Assembly (NCBI GenBank): GCA_008933015.1
Contig: WBXH01000005.1
Location: 1 to 40,086, forward strand
Direction of reading: 5' to 3'
Length of the DNA: 40,086 nt
DNA from: Verrucomicrobiota bacterium
GTDB taxonomy: Bacteria > Verrucomicrobiota > Verrucomicrobiia > Chthoniobacterales > UBA6821
Below the pieces are notes generated by a model that searched no databases, was not told where the DNA came from, and saw only the letters and a program-made list of their open reading frames with translations. The translations under genes were made by a program, and so were the position numbers. Of this stretch, positions 7,699 through 16,050 are shown piece after piece (the stretch's first letter is position 1; the number at the start of each line of letters is the position of its first letter).

Positions 7699-7896
7699 AT
7701 GAGGGAGCCGATCCATAAAATCTTCTTCAGTTTCAGAATTGATCCCAAGATCAAGGAGGCGGCTAAGAGGGCGGCCATTGCAGCCAAGTTGACGATCTCC
7801 CGCTATGTGGAGGAACTGATTAGGTTGGATCTCTGGAGGAAACGATTACTGGGGCCCAAAGTGCAATCTCCGTCCAACGCTTCTAAGATTCTTTGA
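7699..7896 (+). CDS. Small ribbon-helix-helix (Arc/CopG-like) protein
   Basis: The gene encodes 65 residues. The pattern of a short strand (IFFSFRID), a helix (PKIKEAAKRAAIAAKL), a turn with Ser (TIS) and a second helix (RYVEELIRLDLW) fits a ribbon-helix-helix DNA-binding fold. That fold acts as a dimer and inserts the strand in the major groove. Such proteins are antitoxins or local repressors. No toxin gene lies beside it: the upstream neighbour is rsgA and the downstream gene is convergent. A purine-rich TTGAGGAGGTGACGG sits about 20 bases before the ATG, one of the few strong Shine-Dalgarno-like runs in the window. Confidence 0.7.
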   Translation: MREPIHKIFFSFRIDPKIKEAAKRAAIAAKLTISRYVEELIRLDLWRKRLLGPKVQSPSNASKIL

Positions 7897-7937
7897 GATT
7901 GGCTCTTTGTGGGGATGGATTCCCTTCTGGTGGGCGA

Positions 7938-8834
7938 TTACTCGGGCGTGATGATCCCCGTGAAGCCATGGCTATTGGTTGAGTCACGATACCATCCGGC
8001 GATCCGGTTCCCTGAAATGGCATTGATGGAGGTTCCGATGGTTGCGAGGGGGTGGTCGATCGTGGTGAACTCCTGACCATTGTAGAGGAAGCCGTGGGAG
8101 ATTCCCAGGTCGTCATAGTAGTTGCCGACGATATTGGTTCCGGAGATCCCGTTGGCTAGTGTGCCGTAGGCGGCCTTGGGGTTGATAACGGTTTTGAAGG
8201 TGGCGCCGTCGTAGAGAAAACTGCTCCACTGATTCGTTCCTGATTTGCAGACGCCCACGACATTCTTTCCATCAACGGCCAAGAGGTAGATGGTCTCCCC
8301 GGAAGCTGGTGAGTCGATGGTCGTGTAGTTCGCGCCGTCGTAGAGGAAGCCGTGGGTTTGAGGAGATCCGTCGTAGTAATTGCCGACGATGGTCTTCCCT
8401 GAAATACCGGTGACCATCGTTCCCTCGGTTCCTTTCGGGTGGTCGATGTGGGTGAATGTCGATCCGTTGTAGAGGAAGCCGTGGGTCTTGAGCTGTCGGT
8501 CGTAGTAGATGCCCACCACATTCGTGTCGGAGATGCCTCGGGCGTAGGTTCCCTTCTTGCCGACCGGCACCTGCAAAGGGATCCACTGCGCGCTGTCATA
8601 GAGGAATCCCCGTGTCCTGCCGCCGTTATCATAGCTCCCCACGACCTGATTCTCCGAGAGACCGTAGGGGCAGATGAAGATGGAGAAGGGAACGTCAGGT
8701 GGTGTGGGAAGCGAGGTGAAGGTCACCCCGGCATGAAGCGACGCCGAGTTGATCCACGCGGATGCAACGACAAGCAGAGCACCGCGCAACAGGTTCCTGA
8801 TTATGCCGATAGCAGCGGCCGAGCGGCTGAACAT
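7938..8834 (-). CDS. Secreted HAF-repeat protein
   Basis: Starting at the ATG at 8834 gives 298 residues with a signal peptide (hydrophobic core LLRGALLVVASAWI, cleavage after SLHA). In-frame starts at 8891 (ATG) and 8927 (TTG) are possible but place a long polar stretch before the signal. The mature protein consists of six repeats of 41-44 residues with the pattern GISG-x-x-IVG-x-YYD followed by THGFLYNG. This corresponds to the HAF extracellular repeat family, probably a propeller or solenoid surface. Repeat four is degenerate. It is the last gene of the polysaccharide operon, about 80 bp after the lyase gene. Its role is unknown; binding of glycan or surface is a guess. Confidence 0.75.
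   Translation of the reverse strand: MFSRSAAAIGIIRNLLRGALLVVASAWINSASLHAGVTFTSLPTPPDVPFSIFICPYGLSENQVVGSYDNGGRTRGFLYDSAQWIPLQVPVGKKGTYARGISDTNVVGIYYDRQLKTHGFLYNGSTFTHIDHPKGTEGTMVTGISGKTIVGNYYDGSPQTHGFLYDGANYTTIDSPASGETIYLLAVDGKNVVGVCKSGTNQWSSFLYDGATFKTVINPKAAYGTLANGISGTNIVGNYYDDLGISHGFLYNGQEFTTIDHPLATIGTSINAISGNRIAGWYRDSTNSHGFTGIITPE
7962..8663 (-). repeat. Six tandem HAF repeats (about 42 codons each)
   Basis: Counted from the TTG at 8927, repeat units begin near residues 89, 130, 174, 217, 259 and 303, a spacing of 41-44 residues. The DNA shows recurrent segments such as GTAGAGGAAGCCGTGGG on the plus strand at about 8088, 8341 and 8471. This indicates fairly recent internal duplication. 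Confidence 0.8.
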
Positions 8835-8914
8835 CCCAATGGTGGGATGGGGATCAGTAATCGGAACGGGAAGGGAAAAATTCCCGTTCATCTTGGGTCC
8901 GATGCGCTGCTCTC

Positions 8915-10177
8915 CTACTGCACCCAAAGGATGGGCTGGGTGATCGCGATGTTGCGTTGGATCTCCTCGTCCGAAGGGTCGGGGCGGAGCTTTGTCCAGA
9001 GTTCGATATAGGTGGGATCACCGTAAGCAATCCCGCCCATGAGGAGTGCTGGCTGGCGGGTCGGCCATCCCGCCCAGGCTTGGACATCAGGCTTGAGGGG
9101 CCAGCTCGATTTATCCGCGAGGTAGGGTTCGAGGTAGGCGATCCCTTTCTTGATGCTACGGCCGTCCGGGAGCTCGAAAGCCCAGAGATTCTCATCGGGC
9201 GTGGAGAGGACCCTGCAGAGTGTGGTCATGTTATCGAGCTGGAAGATGGAGTAGGCGTAGGGTTTGGTCCTCTTGAGTTCGAGCGGGAAGCTTCCGTTCG
9301 GCGCCATCTGTTTGGGGATGAAGACTTCCTTGAACTGCCTGCGACACTCGGCAAGGCGCTCCTGGTTCCCCGTGAAGGCGGCAAAGACTGCGGCCTGTAA
9401 CCAGAAGGCCACGGAGTGATTATTCTTGGTCGCCGCCTCGTCTTGTCCGTTTTTACTGGTAATCATCCAGTCAAGGTAGTCGTGGAACCAAGATTTGAGT
9501 CCTGTCACTGTCTCAGTGGGGAAGGCGGGGGACTTCTGCATGGCTGCGATGGCCACAGGCACCTCGATTAAGTGAAGGGTGTCGATGATGCCGATGCCAC
9601 GACCGTTCGGGAAGGCTCCGGCGACGGTCTGAGCGTGCTGGAGATTCGGATTCATCTTGGTGTCAGGATCCAGGAAGAAAACGCGCAGCATTTCAGCGGC
9701 CTTGGCCGCGTACTTGTCCTCCCCAGTGATCACGTAGGCGGCTCCGAGGGCTGCCACGGCGTCCCTCAGCTTGCGGAGTGCCACCCGGTGATCGGAGAAG
9801 TTGGCCGGATTACTCTGTCCATCGCGCTGGATGTAAGGAAGCCCATCCGGCTTGGAGGGATCCGGCCACCAGTAGTCGCCGTTGGAATAATAATCATGGA
9901 TTCCGGCCGGACTCGCTGGAGCCTTGGTCTGCGTGATGCTTAGCGGCGCAAGGAGAAGGGCGGCATCTGCAGCCTTCAGGATCCTAGCCCGGTCGATCGC
10001 CGCCACATCGGGAGCCTTATTACCCGGGTGGGGGATCGAAGCGAGGAATGAGGCGTTCGTTGTGGTTGGTATGGCTTGGGCAGATGTGACAGCCGTCGGG
10101 GAGGAATCTGCTGCGGATGCCCGAGCAGTCCCCAATAGGAGGAGCGTCAGCAGCGTAAGGGAGGTGTGCTTGATCAT
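8915..10177 (-). CDS. Alginate-lyase-family polysaccharide lyase (PF05426-like), secreted
   Basis: The protein has 420 residues, with a signal peptide at 1-22 (LTLLTLLLLGTARASA). The motif DYYSNGDYWWPDPSKPDG (residues 95-112) is characteristic of the alginate_lyase (alpha/alpha toroid) family that includes PL5 and PL38-like enzymes. Conserved polar sites include QHAQT at 180-184 and KNNHSVAFW at 251-259, the probable Asn/His pair of the active site. Such enzymes cleave uronic-acid-containing chains by beta-elimination; alginate and glucuronan are known substrates in related families. The gene lies 18 bp after the GH2 gene in the same operon, so its product likely opens uronate linkages of the polymer that the sulfatases process. 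Exact specificity is not readable from sequence. Confidence 0.82.
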   Translation of the reverse strand: MIKHTSLTLLTLLLLGTARASAADSSPTAVTSAQAIPTTTNASFLASIPHPGNKAPDVAAIDRARILKAADAALLLAPLSITQTKAPASPAGIHDYYSNGDYWWPDPSKPDGLPYIQRDGQSNPANFSDHRVALRKLRDAVAALGAAYVITGEDKYAAKAAEMLRVFFLDPDTKMNPNLQHAQTVAGAFPNGRGIGIIDTLHLIEVPVAIAAMQKSPAFPTETVTGLKSWFHDYLDWMITSKNGQDEAATKNNHSVAFWLQAAVFAAFTGNQERLAECRRQFKEVFIPKQMAPNGSFPLELKRTKPYAYSIFQLDNMTTLCRVLSTPDENLWAFELPDGRSIKKGIAYLEPYLADKSSWPLKPDVQAWAGWPTRQPALLMGGIAYGDPTYIELWTKLRPDPSDEEIQRNIAITQPILWVQ

Positions 10178-10195
10178 GTTCCTAGGGCTTCTGGG

Positions 10196-12670
10196 TTATT
10201 TCTGGCTGTTAATGGGAAGAAAGACGGTCGGAAGGCCCGGGCTTGAGACGCTGGCCACCGAGTCCGCTCCGTTTGTCTGAATGCTGATGAGGGCACGCCC
10301 GTTGTACATCTGAACCGATCTGGATCCGGTCGAGGTTCCGAGATTGTCGATCAGGGTTCCGTCGCCCGTGAGGCCGAAGCGTACAGGCGTTGACGCATCA
10401 AGGCACTGGACTCCACTCTTGTCGAGGACCTGCGCCTCAATGGTCACCACAGCCCCGTCACGGGAGACCTCCTTCAGTGTGAGTTGAGAGGGTTTATCCC
10501 AAGGGGTGCTTTGGTATTTCTGATGGATCTCGTCGGTGAAGGACTTGCCATCCTTCTGGCCGATGGCCTTGAGGGTGTTCTCTCCATCATTCAATTTCAC
10601 GGACCAGTTCAGGCCGGAGGCTGGGAACTCACCGAGCTTGCGCTCTTTGACTCCTGCCGAGACCCCGTTCACGAAGAGTTCCACCTTGTCGCAGTTGGAG
10701 AAGATCTTCACCTGCTTCTCCTCACCCGGTTTGCCCCAACGCACGGGCCACGTGTGGCCATAGATGTGGATCATCGGCTTATCGCTCCAGTAGCTCTGGA
10801 AGACGTAGTAGCTCTCTTTAGGGGTGCCATCACGCTCCTCGACCCCCTTCTGGTTCACGCGGGGAACCGGGTTTTCGGGACGGAGCGGGGTCGCGAAGTC
10901 CTTGAAGATCCAGGCGGCGGAGCCGGTGAGGTTGGTCATCTGCTCCTGTTCCTTGAGGTGCCAGTCAAACAAGTTGACCATGTAGCTCTCGGACCAGTCT
11001 CCATCCTTGGAGGGGCGGGCGGGGCCTCCCTTGGCCTTGTAAGCGCTTCCGACTTCAGCTGTTCCCTGTCCGGTGGAGACATCGCCAAGGAACTTCTCGG
11101 GTTCCTCGGAGTGACGTCGTGCATCGCTGTCCCCTCCGTACTCAGCGTGGAAGAAGTGGGGAACCTGCTTGATCCACTTGTCGAGGGCCTTGGTGTACTC
11201 GGTGTAGCGTCCGCTGTACCAGCCGGCCCAGATGCTGGGCGAGTAGACATCGACGATGTCCTTGCAGAAATCACAGCGCCTGATCGTGGTTTTCCGAGAG
11301 GGATCGAGCTTATGGGCAAGGTCGTTCTGCGCGGTCATGAAGGCACGGACTCCAGCCTTGTCATAGACGGGGAAGTCTCCCTCCCAGTCGTTTTCGTTAC
11401 CAAGTCCCCAAAGGATGATGGAAGGATGGTTGTAGTGTTGGTCGATCATGTTGCCGAGCATGTCGCGGCACTGTTGCTTGTAGCCTTCTCCGCCGATGCC
11501 ACCACGGCACCACGGTTCCTCTTCCCAAGCAAGGATGCCGAGTTCATCGCAGAGATCTAGGACCAGGGGAGCCTGCTGGTAGTGACCTAGGCGCACGAAG
11601 TTAACGCCCATCTCCTTCATCGACTGGAGTGTCTTTCGGACGACATCGTCAGGTACTGCCGCCGCGACGCCGGCATGATCTTCATGGTAGTGGGTGCCAC
11701 GTAGAAGAAGGCGCTCGCCATTCAATTTGAAGGGGCCGTGCTCGACCCACTCGAAAGAGCGGACGCCGAATCGCCCCGCGACCTCCTCGTCTCCCTGAGG
11801 TGATTTCAGGGTCACCGAGCAATTGTATAGGGCGGGAGATTTGGGTGACCAGAGTTGGGGGGACTTTATACTGAAGGAGGCGATCTCCTTCTCTCCCTGC
11901 CATGGTTCGCTCTGGATATCGGAGGTTTCTACGACCTTGCCAGACTGATCGGTGACTTTCAGGGCGATGTTGAGTTTCTCTTTTGAATCGGTCGGATTGT
12001 AGAGCCTGGCCCGGACTTTGATCTTGGCTTGGCCGGAGGCTTCCAGGGTCGGTTCGACATGGATCCGCTCGACGGAAACGGCGGGTACATAATCAAGATA
12101 GACATGGCGATAGATGCCACCGTAGCGGTTGAAATCGCTCAGATCCGAAGGGACCACTTCTGCATCGCGGGAGTTATCACATTTTACAGCAACAGGGACT
12201 TCACCCTTGTAAGCGGGATTGGCGAGAGCCTTTGTAGCCGCATCAGTGATATCGACAGTCCACTCATCGTAGCCCCCGACATGAGAGCCTACCTTATCAA
12301 GGCCGACGAAGACCTCGGATTTCTGACCGGCTCCGTTGAAGTGGAGAAGGGTACGTCCCCCTGCGTAGGGGTTGGCCACCTTGAGATGGGTGCGATACCA
12401 TCCGGGACCTTGGTAGTAACGGACATCGGGATCAACGGCATCACGACCATTGAAGCAATGTGGGAGGATTACCTGCTTCCACTGTACGTTGTCAGTGGCT
12501 TTGTCGCCACGCCAGATCTCCCAGATGCTCCCCAAGGAACCCTGATAGTACTCCCAGTCTTGGTCGAGGGCTTGACGGGTCTGGGCCTGTGACTGAGAGG
12601 TTGCAGTAAGTGCCAAAACGGCTCCTAAAATTAGGAGCCGTGGTGAGAGAAGGGAGGTGGTTTTTTTCAT
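10196..12670 (-). CDS. Secreted GH2 glycosidase (beta-galactosidase-like)
   Basis: The protein has 824 residues, with a signal peptide ending near Ala29. Domains in order: jelly-roll sugar-binding domain (about 35-200), Ig-like domain (about 205-305), TIM barrel (about 310-600) and C-terminal beta domains (about 640-820). The acid/base Glu426 is in GLGNENDW and the nucleophile Glu510 in HAEYGGD, so the enzyme should be active. GH2 members act on beta-galactosides, glucuronides, mannosides and, in ulvan loci, rhamnosides; the specificity here is open. The start overlaps the upstream sulfatase stop as ATGA, showing translational coupling. A perfect hairpin with a T-run lies 30-51 bases into the coding sequence. 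Confidence 0.92.
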   Translation of the reverse strand: MKKTTSLLSPRLLILGAVLALTATSQSQAQTRQALDQDWEYYQGSLGSIWEIWRGDKATDNVQWKQVILPHCFNGRDAVDPDVRYYQGPGWYRTHLKVANPYAGGRTLLHFNGAGQKSEVFVGLDKVGSHVGGYDEWTVDITDAATKALANPAYKGEVPVAVKCDNSRDAEVVPSDLSDFNRYGGIYRHVYLDYVPAVSVERIHVEPTLEASGQAKIKVRARLYNPTDSKEKLNIALKVTDQSGKVVETSDIQSEPWQGEKEIASFSIKSPQLWSPKSPALYNCSVTLKSPQGDEEVAGRFGVRSFEWVEHGPFKLNGERLLLRGTHYHEDHAGVAAAVPDDVVRKTLQSMKEMGVNFVRLGHYQQAPLVLDLCDELGILAWEEEPWCRGGIGGEGYKQQCRDMLGNMIDQHYNHPSIILWGLGNENDWEGDFPVYDKAGVRAFMTAQNDLAHKLDPSRKTTIRRCDFCKDIVDVYSPSIWAGWYSGRYTEYTKALDKWIKQVPHFFHAEYGGDSDARRHSEEPEKFLGDVSTGQGTAEVGSAYKAKGGPARPSKDGDWSESYMVNLFDWHLKEQEQMTNLTGSAAWIFKDFATPLRPENPVPRVNQKGVEERDGTPKESYYVFQSYWSDKPMIHIYGHTWPVRWGKPGEEKQVKIFSNCDKVELFVNGVSAGVKERKLGEFPASGLNWSVKLNDGENTLKAIGQKDGKSFTDEIHQKYQSTPWDKPSQLTLKEVSRDGAVVTIEAQVLDKSGVQCLDASTPVRFGLTGDGTLIDNLGTSTGSRSVQMYNGRALISIQTNGADSVASVSSPGLPTVFLPINSQK
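12615..12640 (-). promoter_or_regulatory. Terminator-like hairpin inside the GH2 signal-peptide coding region
   Basis: On the minus strand the arm CGGCTCCTAA is followed by TT and then its exact complement TTAGGAGCCG, with TTTT immediately after. That is a 10-bp perfect stem, realistically 9 bp with a 4-base loop. It encodes residues of the signal peptide (RLLILGAV). It could attenuate transcription between the sulfatases and the distal GH2, lyase and HAF genes. Confidence 0.5.
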
Positions 12671-14358
12671 GAAGCGGAAGAAGGAACCTTAGCAGGAGGC
12701 TTCGCCCCTTGCCATCCCTTGTTCCACTGATCCATGAGTTTTTTTACCAGGTCGGCATTTTCGGCTTTCTTGGCAATATTGGTGTTTTCCTGAGGGTCGG
12801 TCTGGTGATCATAGAGCTCGATGGCATTGATCTTGGAGTGATCATCACGAGCGACCCAGACCGTAAAGCGGTAGCGGTCGGTCCTCATGGAGTAGCCCAT
12901 CAGAGGAACATCGGTGCCTTTTCCCTTAGGTCTGGGATACTGACTGAAGACGGCCGTCTTCCATGGTTGATCGGGATGATCAAGCAACGGAGCGAAGCTT
13001 GTTCCCTCAAGCTGGGTGGGGAGAGGCAGTCCGGCCAACTCGGAGAGGGTGGGATAGATGTCCACATGCTCCACCAGAGCCTTGCTGTGTCCGCCGGCAT
13101 TCTTCATGTTGGGCACGGAAATGATGAGCGGTGCATTCACGTCGTTCTCGACATTGGTGTGCTTGCCCCATGTGGAGTGCTCGCCAAGCTTCCACCCATG
13201 GTCACCCCAGAGGATGACGATGGTATTCTTATCGAGGCCGAGGTTTTTAAGTTCATCAAGCACCCTGCCGATTTGGGCGTCCGTGTAGCTGATACCCGCG
13301 AAATAGGCCTGCTTCAGCTTGTGCTGGACTTCGTCAGGAACACGTCCCGTTGGAGGAACTCCCTTATAGGCACGGAACTCTCCATCCTGAGGATTAACGG
13401 CATATTCAGGAGCGTCAACGGGAAGGAATTGATTCGGAGCCAGATCAATTTTGGCCGGATCATACATGTCCCAGTATTTTTTTGGGGAGACCCAAGGGAG
13501 GTGGGGCTTAATGAAGCCGACGGCGAGGAAGAAGGGTTGATCCTTCTTGGCTAGTTCCTGAAGGGTCTTCACAGCAAGGTCGGCAACCTTGCCATCCGTG
13601 AATGTGTTATCCGGAACGTCCGCGCATTCGTAAATCGGGCCTCGGATATTATACTTACCCCCCTCATCGCCCCCGCCAGCAGTGGCATCGCCGGCTTTCC
13701 CCTTTTTCTTTTTTCCCTTCTTATCGGTAGCCGGAGGAGTTGTCGTGGCGACGGCATTGGAATCGACTCCCGGAGTGGAGTAGGTGCTTGGCTCGGCGCC
13801 AGCGTTGTTACCTTTCGTGCCGTCGGGTTCTCCTTGAACATTCTCATTCTTTCCTACACGGGCGGCATCCTCAGGGAGGGCGTAGACTTCAGCCTTGGGT
13901 ACCTGCCAAGGAACCGACCAGGAGGCCTCATCATTGAGACTGCCATGGAAGATTTTCCCCATGCCCTGAACAAAATAACCGTTGTCTTTGAAGTTTTGCA
14001 TCAAGGTCGTGACATTCGGAAGCGTGGTCCGGAAATGGGTCACCAGATCCCATACTTTGGTCGTGTCGGGGCGGGTTCCCGTAATGAGTGAGGTGCGGGA
14101 GGGGGAACAAACTGCTTGCTGAACGTAGGCGCGGTCAAAGACCATTCCCTTTTTTGCAAGATCGTCAATGTTCGGGCTGTGGATGTAGTCCTTGCCGTAG
14201 CAACCCAGTTCGGGGCGCATGTCATCACAAGCAATGAAAAGAACGTTCGGTTTCTTCGAAATGCCGGTCGTGGTTGCGGCTTTTGTGTCCGCCTTCACGG
14301 AGGCAGTCAGTGAGAGCAGCAGTGAAGCTGCTACGAAGGATGCATTTTTTATGTTCAT
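12667..14358 (-). CDS. Sulfatase 1, iduronate-2-sulfatase-like (S1 family, Cys type)
   Basis: The protein has 563 residues with a signal peptide (SLLLSLTASVKA). The S1 sulfatase signature CSPSRTSLITG puts the Cys to be converted to formylglycine at position 84. Metal ligands include Asp45/Asp46 (FIACDD) and later WGDHGWKLGEH. The sequence KPNVLF..DD.RPELGCYGKDYI and TTKVWDL..HFR resembles iduronate-2-sulfatase-like enzymes, the S1_7 type. An insert of about 60 residues (178-238), low in complexity and containing KKGKKKKGK, separates conserved GEPDG from YECADVPD. The substrate is likely a sulfated sugar of an algal or glycosaminoglycan-like polymer. It is the third of three tandem paralogs in transcription order and overlaps GH2 by ATGA. 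Activity needs a maturase not found here. Confidence 0.92.
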   Translation of the reverse strand: MNIKNASFVAASLLLSLTASVKADTKAATTTGISKKPNVLFIACDDMRPELGCYGKDYIHSPNIDDLAKKGMVFDRAYVQQAVCSPSRTSLITGTRPDTTKVWDLVTHFRTTLPNVTTLMQNFKDNGYFVQGMGKIFHGSLNDEASWSVPWQVPKAEVYALPEDAARVGKNENVQGEPDGTKGNNAGAEPSTYSTPGVDSNAVATTTPPATDKKGKKKKGKAGDATAGGGDEGGKYNIRGPIYECADVPDNTFTDGKVADLAVKTLQELAKKDQPFFLAVGFIKPHLPWVSPKKYWDMYDPAKIDLAPNQFLPVDAPEYAVNPQDGEFRAYKGVPPTGRVPDEVQHKLKQAYFAGISYTDAQIGRVLDELKNLGLDKNTIVILWGDHGWKLGEHSTWGKHTNVENDVNAPLIISVPNMKNAGGHSKALVEHVDIYPTLSELAGLPLPTQLEGTSFAPLLDHPDQPWKTAVFSQYPRPKGKGTDVPLMGYSMRTDRYRFTVWVARDDHSKINAIELYDHQTDPQENTNIAKKAENADLVKKLMDQWNKGWQGAKPPAKVPSSAS

Positions 14359-14403
14359 GAGATTCTTTTCAGGGGTTGAACTATCAGGAGGACTTTTTAG
14401 CGA

Positions 14404-15984
14404 TCAGGATTGAGGTGATGTGGACGTAGTCGGAGGCTTGTTTCCCTGCCATCCTTTATTGTATTGGTCCATCAATGTTTTCACGAGTTCCGCGTTGGCA
14501 GGGTCCTTGGCGATGTTGGTATTCTCCTGAGGGTCTGTCTTGTGATCATAGAGTTCAAGGGAGTCGATCTTGGTGTGATCGTCCTTGTTGCACCAGACCG
14601 TGAAACGGTAGCGGTCGGTTCTCATGGAATAGCCCATGATCTCGTTCCTCGGGTACTGGTTAAAGGCAGCCGTCTTCCAGGGAAGCGAGATATTGATCAA
14701 CAACGGCTTGAAACTTGTGCCCTCCAAAGTCGCTGGCAATGGGAGTCCGGCCAGGTCTGCGAGCGTGGGATAGATATCAACGAATTCCACCAGGGAGTCC
14801 GTCTTGGATCCCGCGCTCTTCATGCCGGGAGCAGAGATGATCAGGGGTGCGTTGGCGTCATTCTCGACGTTGCTGTGCTTACCCCATGCTCCATGCTCGC
14901 CAAGTTTCCAACCGTGGTCCCCCCAGAGGATGACCACAGTGTTCTTGTCGAGGCCTAGAGCCTTGAGTTCTGCCATCACGCGACCGACCTGTGCGTCCGT
15001 GTAACTGACACTCGCAAAGTAGGCGTGCTTGAGTTTGTGGGCGAGTTCATCAGGAACCGGTGTTCCCTTGGGGGACATCCCCAAATACTGATAGATTTCG
15101 CCATCATACTTGCGGATCGCATAATCAGGGGCGTCCTTGGGATAGAAGGGGTTGGGAGCCAACTTGATCGACTGTTCATCATAGATGTCCCAGTATTTTT
15201 TCGGGGAAACCCAGGGGAGGTGAGGCTTGATGAAGCCGACAGCAAGGAAGAAAGGCTGATCTTTCTTGGAGAGTTCCTTCAGCGTCTGGATCGCAAGGTC
15301 AGCGACCTTTCCGTCCTGATAGGTGTTATCAGGAACATCGGCACACTCGTAGACCATGCCGCGTCCTGCTCCTCCGCCCTCTTCATTGTCGCCACCAGCA
15401 GATTTCTTCCCTTTCTTTTTACCCTTTTTGCCTTCCTTGGCTGTCGGGGGACTATCTGGTTCGCCCTCCACATTGGCCGTATTCTTGGCCTCTGACTGAG
15501 CAAGTGCATACTTGGGAGCAGAGGGAACAACCCATGGAACGGACCATGAGGGCTCGTCATTCAGGCTACCGTGGAAGATTTTACCCATCCCCTGGGTGAA
15601 GTAGCCGTTATTCTTGAAGAGTTGTGGAAGTGTCTGCGCGTCGGGAAGGGCCTTCCGGAAATGGGTGACCAAGTCCCAGACCTTTGTGGTGTCTGGACGC
15701 ATTCCTGTCAGCAGGCTTGAGCGTGAGGGGGAGCAGACGGCTTGCTGGCAGTAGGCACGTGTGAAGACGATGCCGTTGCTGGCTAATGCATCAATATTTG
15801 GGCTCTTGATGTAATCCTTACCGTAGCAGCCTAATTCGGGCCGGAGGTCATCGATGGCAATGAACAAAACGTTCGGCTTCTTCTGGGCGTTCGTTGGACT
15901 TTGCGCTGAAGCGTTCTGGCAGAAAGAAGGTAGAGCGGAGATCAGCAGAGATGCTGCCAAGATGGCGTTGTGTCGTTTATTCAT
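14404..15984 (-). CDS. Sulfatase 2, iduronate-2-sulfatase-like (S1 family, Cys type)
   Basis: The protein has 526 residues with a signal peptide (LAASLLISALPSFCQNASA). The formylglycine site is Cys84 in CSPSRSSLLTG. Metal-site Asp45/Asp46 and WGDHGWKLGEH are conserved. It is closely related to sulfatases 1 and 3: shared blocks include FIAIDDLRPELGCYGKDYI, FLAVGFIKPHLPWVSPKKYW and MGYSMRTDRYRFTVW. A Lys/Gly-rich insert at 177-209 (KEGKKGKKKGKK) sits at the same place as in sulfatase 1 but is shorter. The gaps to sulfatases 1 and 3 are 45 and 66 bp. The three enzymes probably remove sulfates from different positions or oligosaccharide lengths of one polymer. Confidence 0.92.
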   Translation of the reverse strand: MNKRHNAILAASLLISALPSFCQNASAQSPTNAQKKPNVLFIAIDDLRPELGCYGKDYIKSPNIDALASNGIVFTRAYCQQAVCSPSRSSLLTGMRPDTTKVWDLVTHFRKALPDAQTLPQLFKNNGYFTQGMGKIFHGSLNDEPSWSVPWVVPSAPKYALAQSEAKNTANVEGEPDSPPTAKEGKKGKKKGKKSAGGDNEEGGGAGRGMVYECADVPDNTYQDGKVADLAIQTLKELSKKDQPFFLAVGFIKPHLPWVSPKKYWDIYDEQSIKLAPNPFYPKDAPDYAIRKYDGEIYQYLGMSPKGTPVPDELAHKLKHAYFASVSYTDAQVGRVMAELKALGLDKNTVVILWGDHGWKLGEHGAWGKHSNVENDANAPLIISAPGMKSAGSKTDSLVEFVDIYPTLADLAGLPLPATLEGTSFKPLLINISLPWKTAAFNQYPRNEIMGYSMRTDRYRFTVWCNKDDHTKIDSLELYDHKTDPQENTNIAKDPANAELVKTLMDQYNKGWQGNKPPTTSTSPQS

Positions 15985-16050
15985 GGAAGTGGAAGTGTGT
16001 CGAAGATTGAGTGAATGCAGAGGGAGGTAGTTGATCGGAAAGCAGGTTGA

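Noticed and set aside
7962-8663. CRISPR-like repeats
   Set aside because: The periodicity is about 126 bp, in frame and coding; it is a protein repeat.
10484-11560. Long plus-strand open frame of 358 codons opposite GH2
   Set aside because: It mirrors the GH2 coding strand, has no recognisable domain or start signal, and GH2 has intact catalytic motifs.
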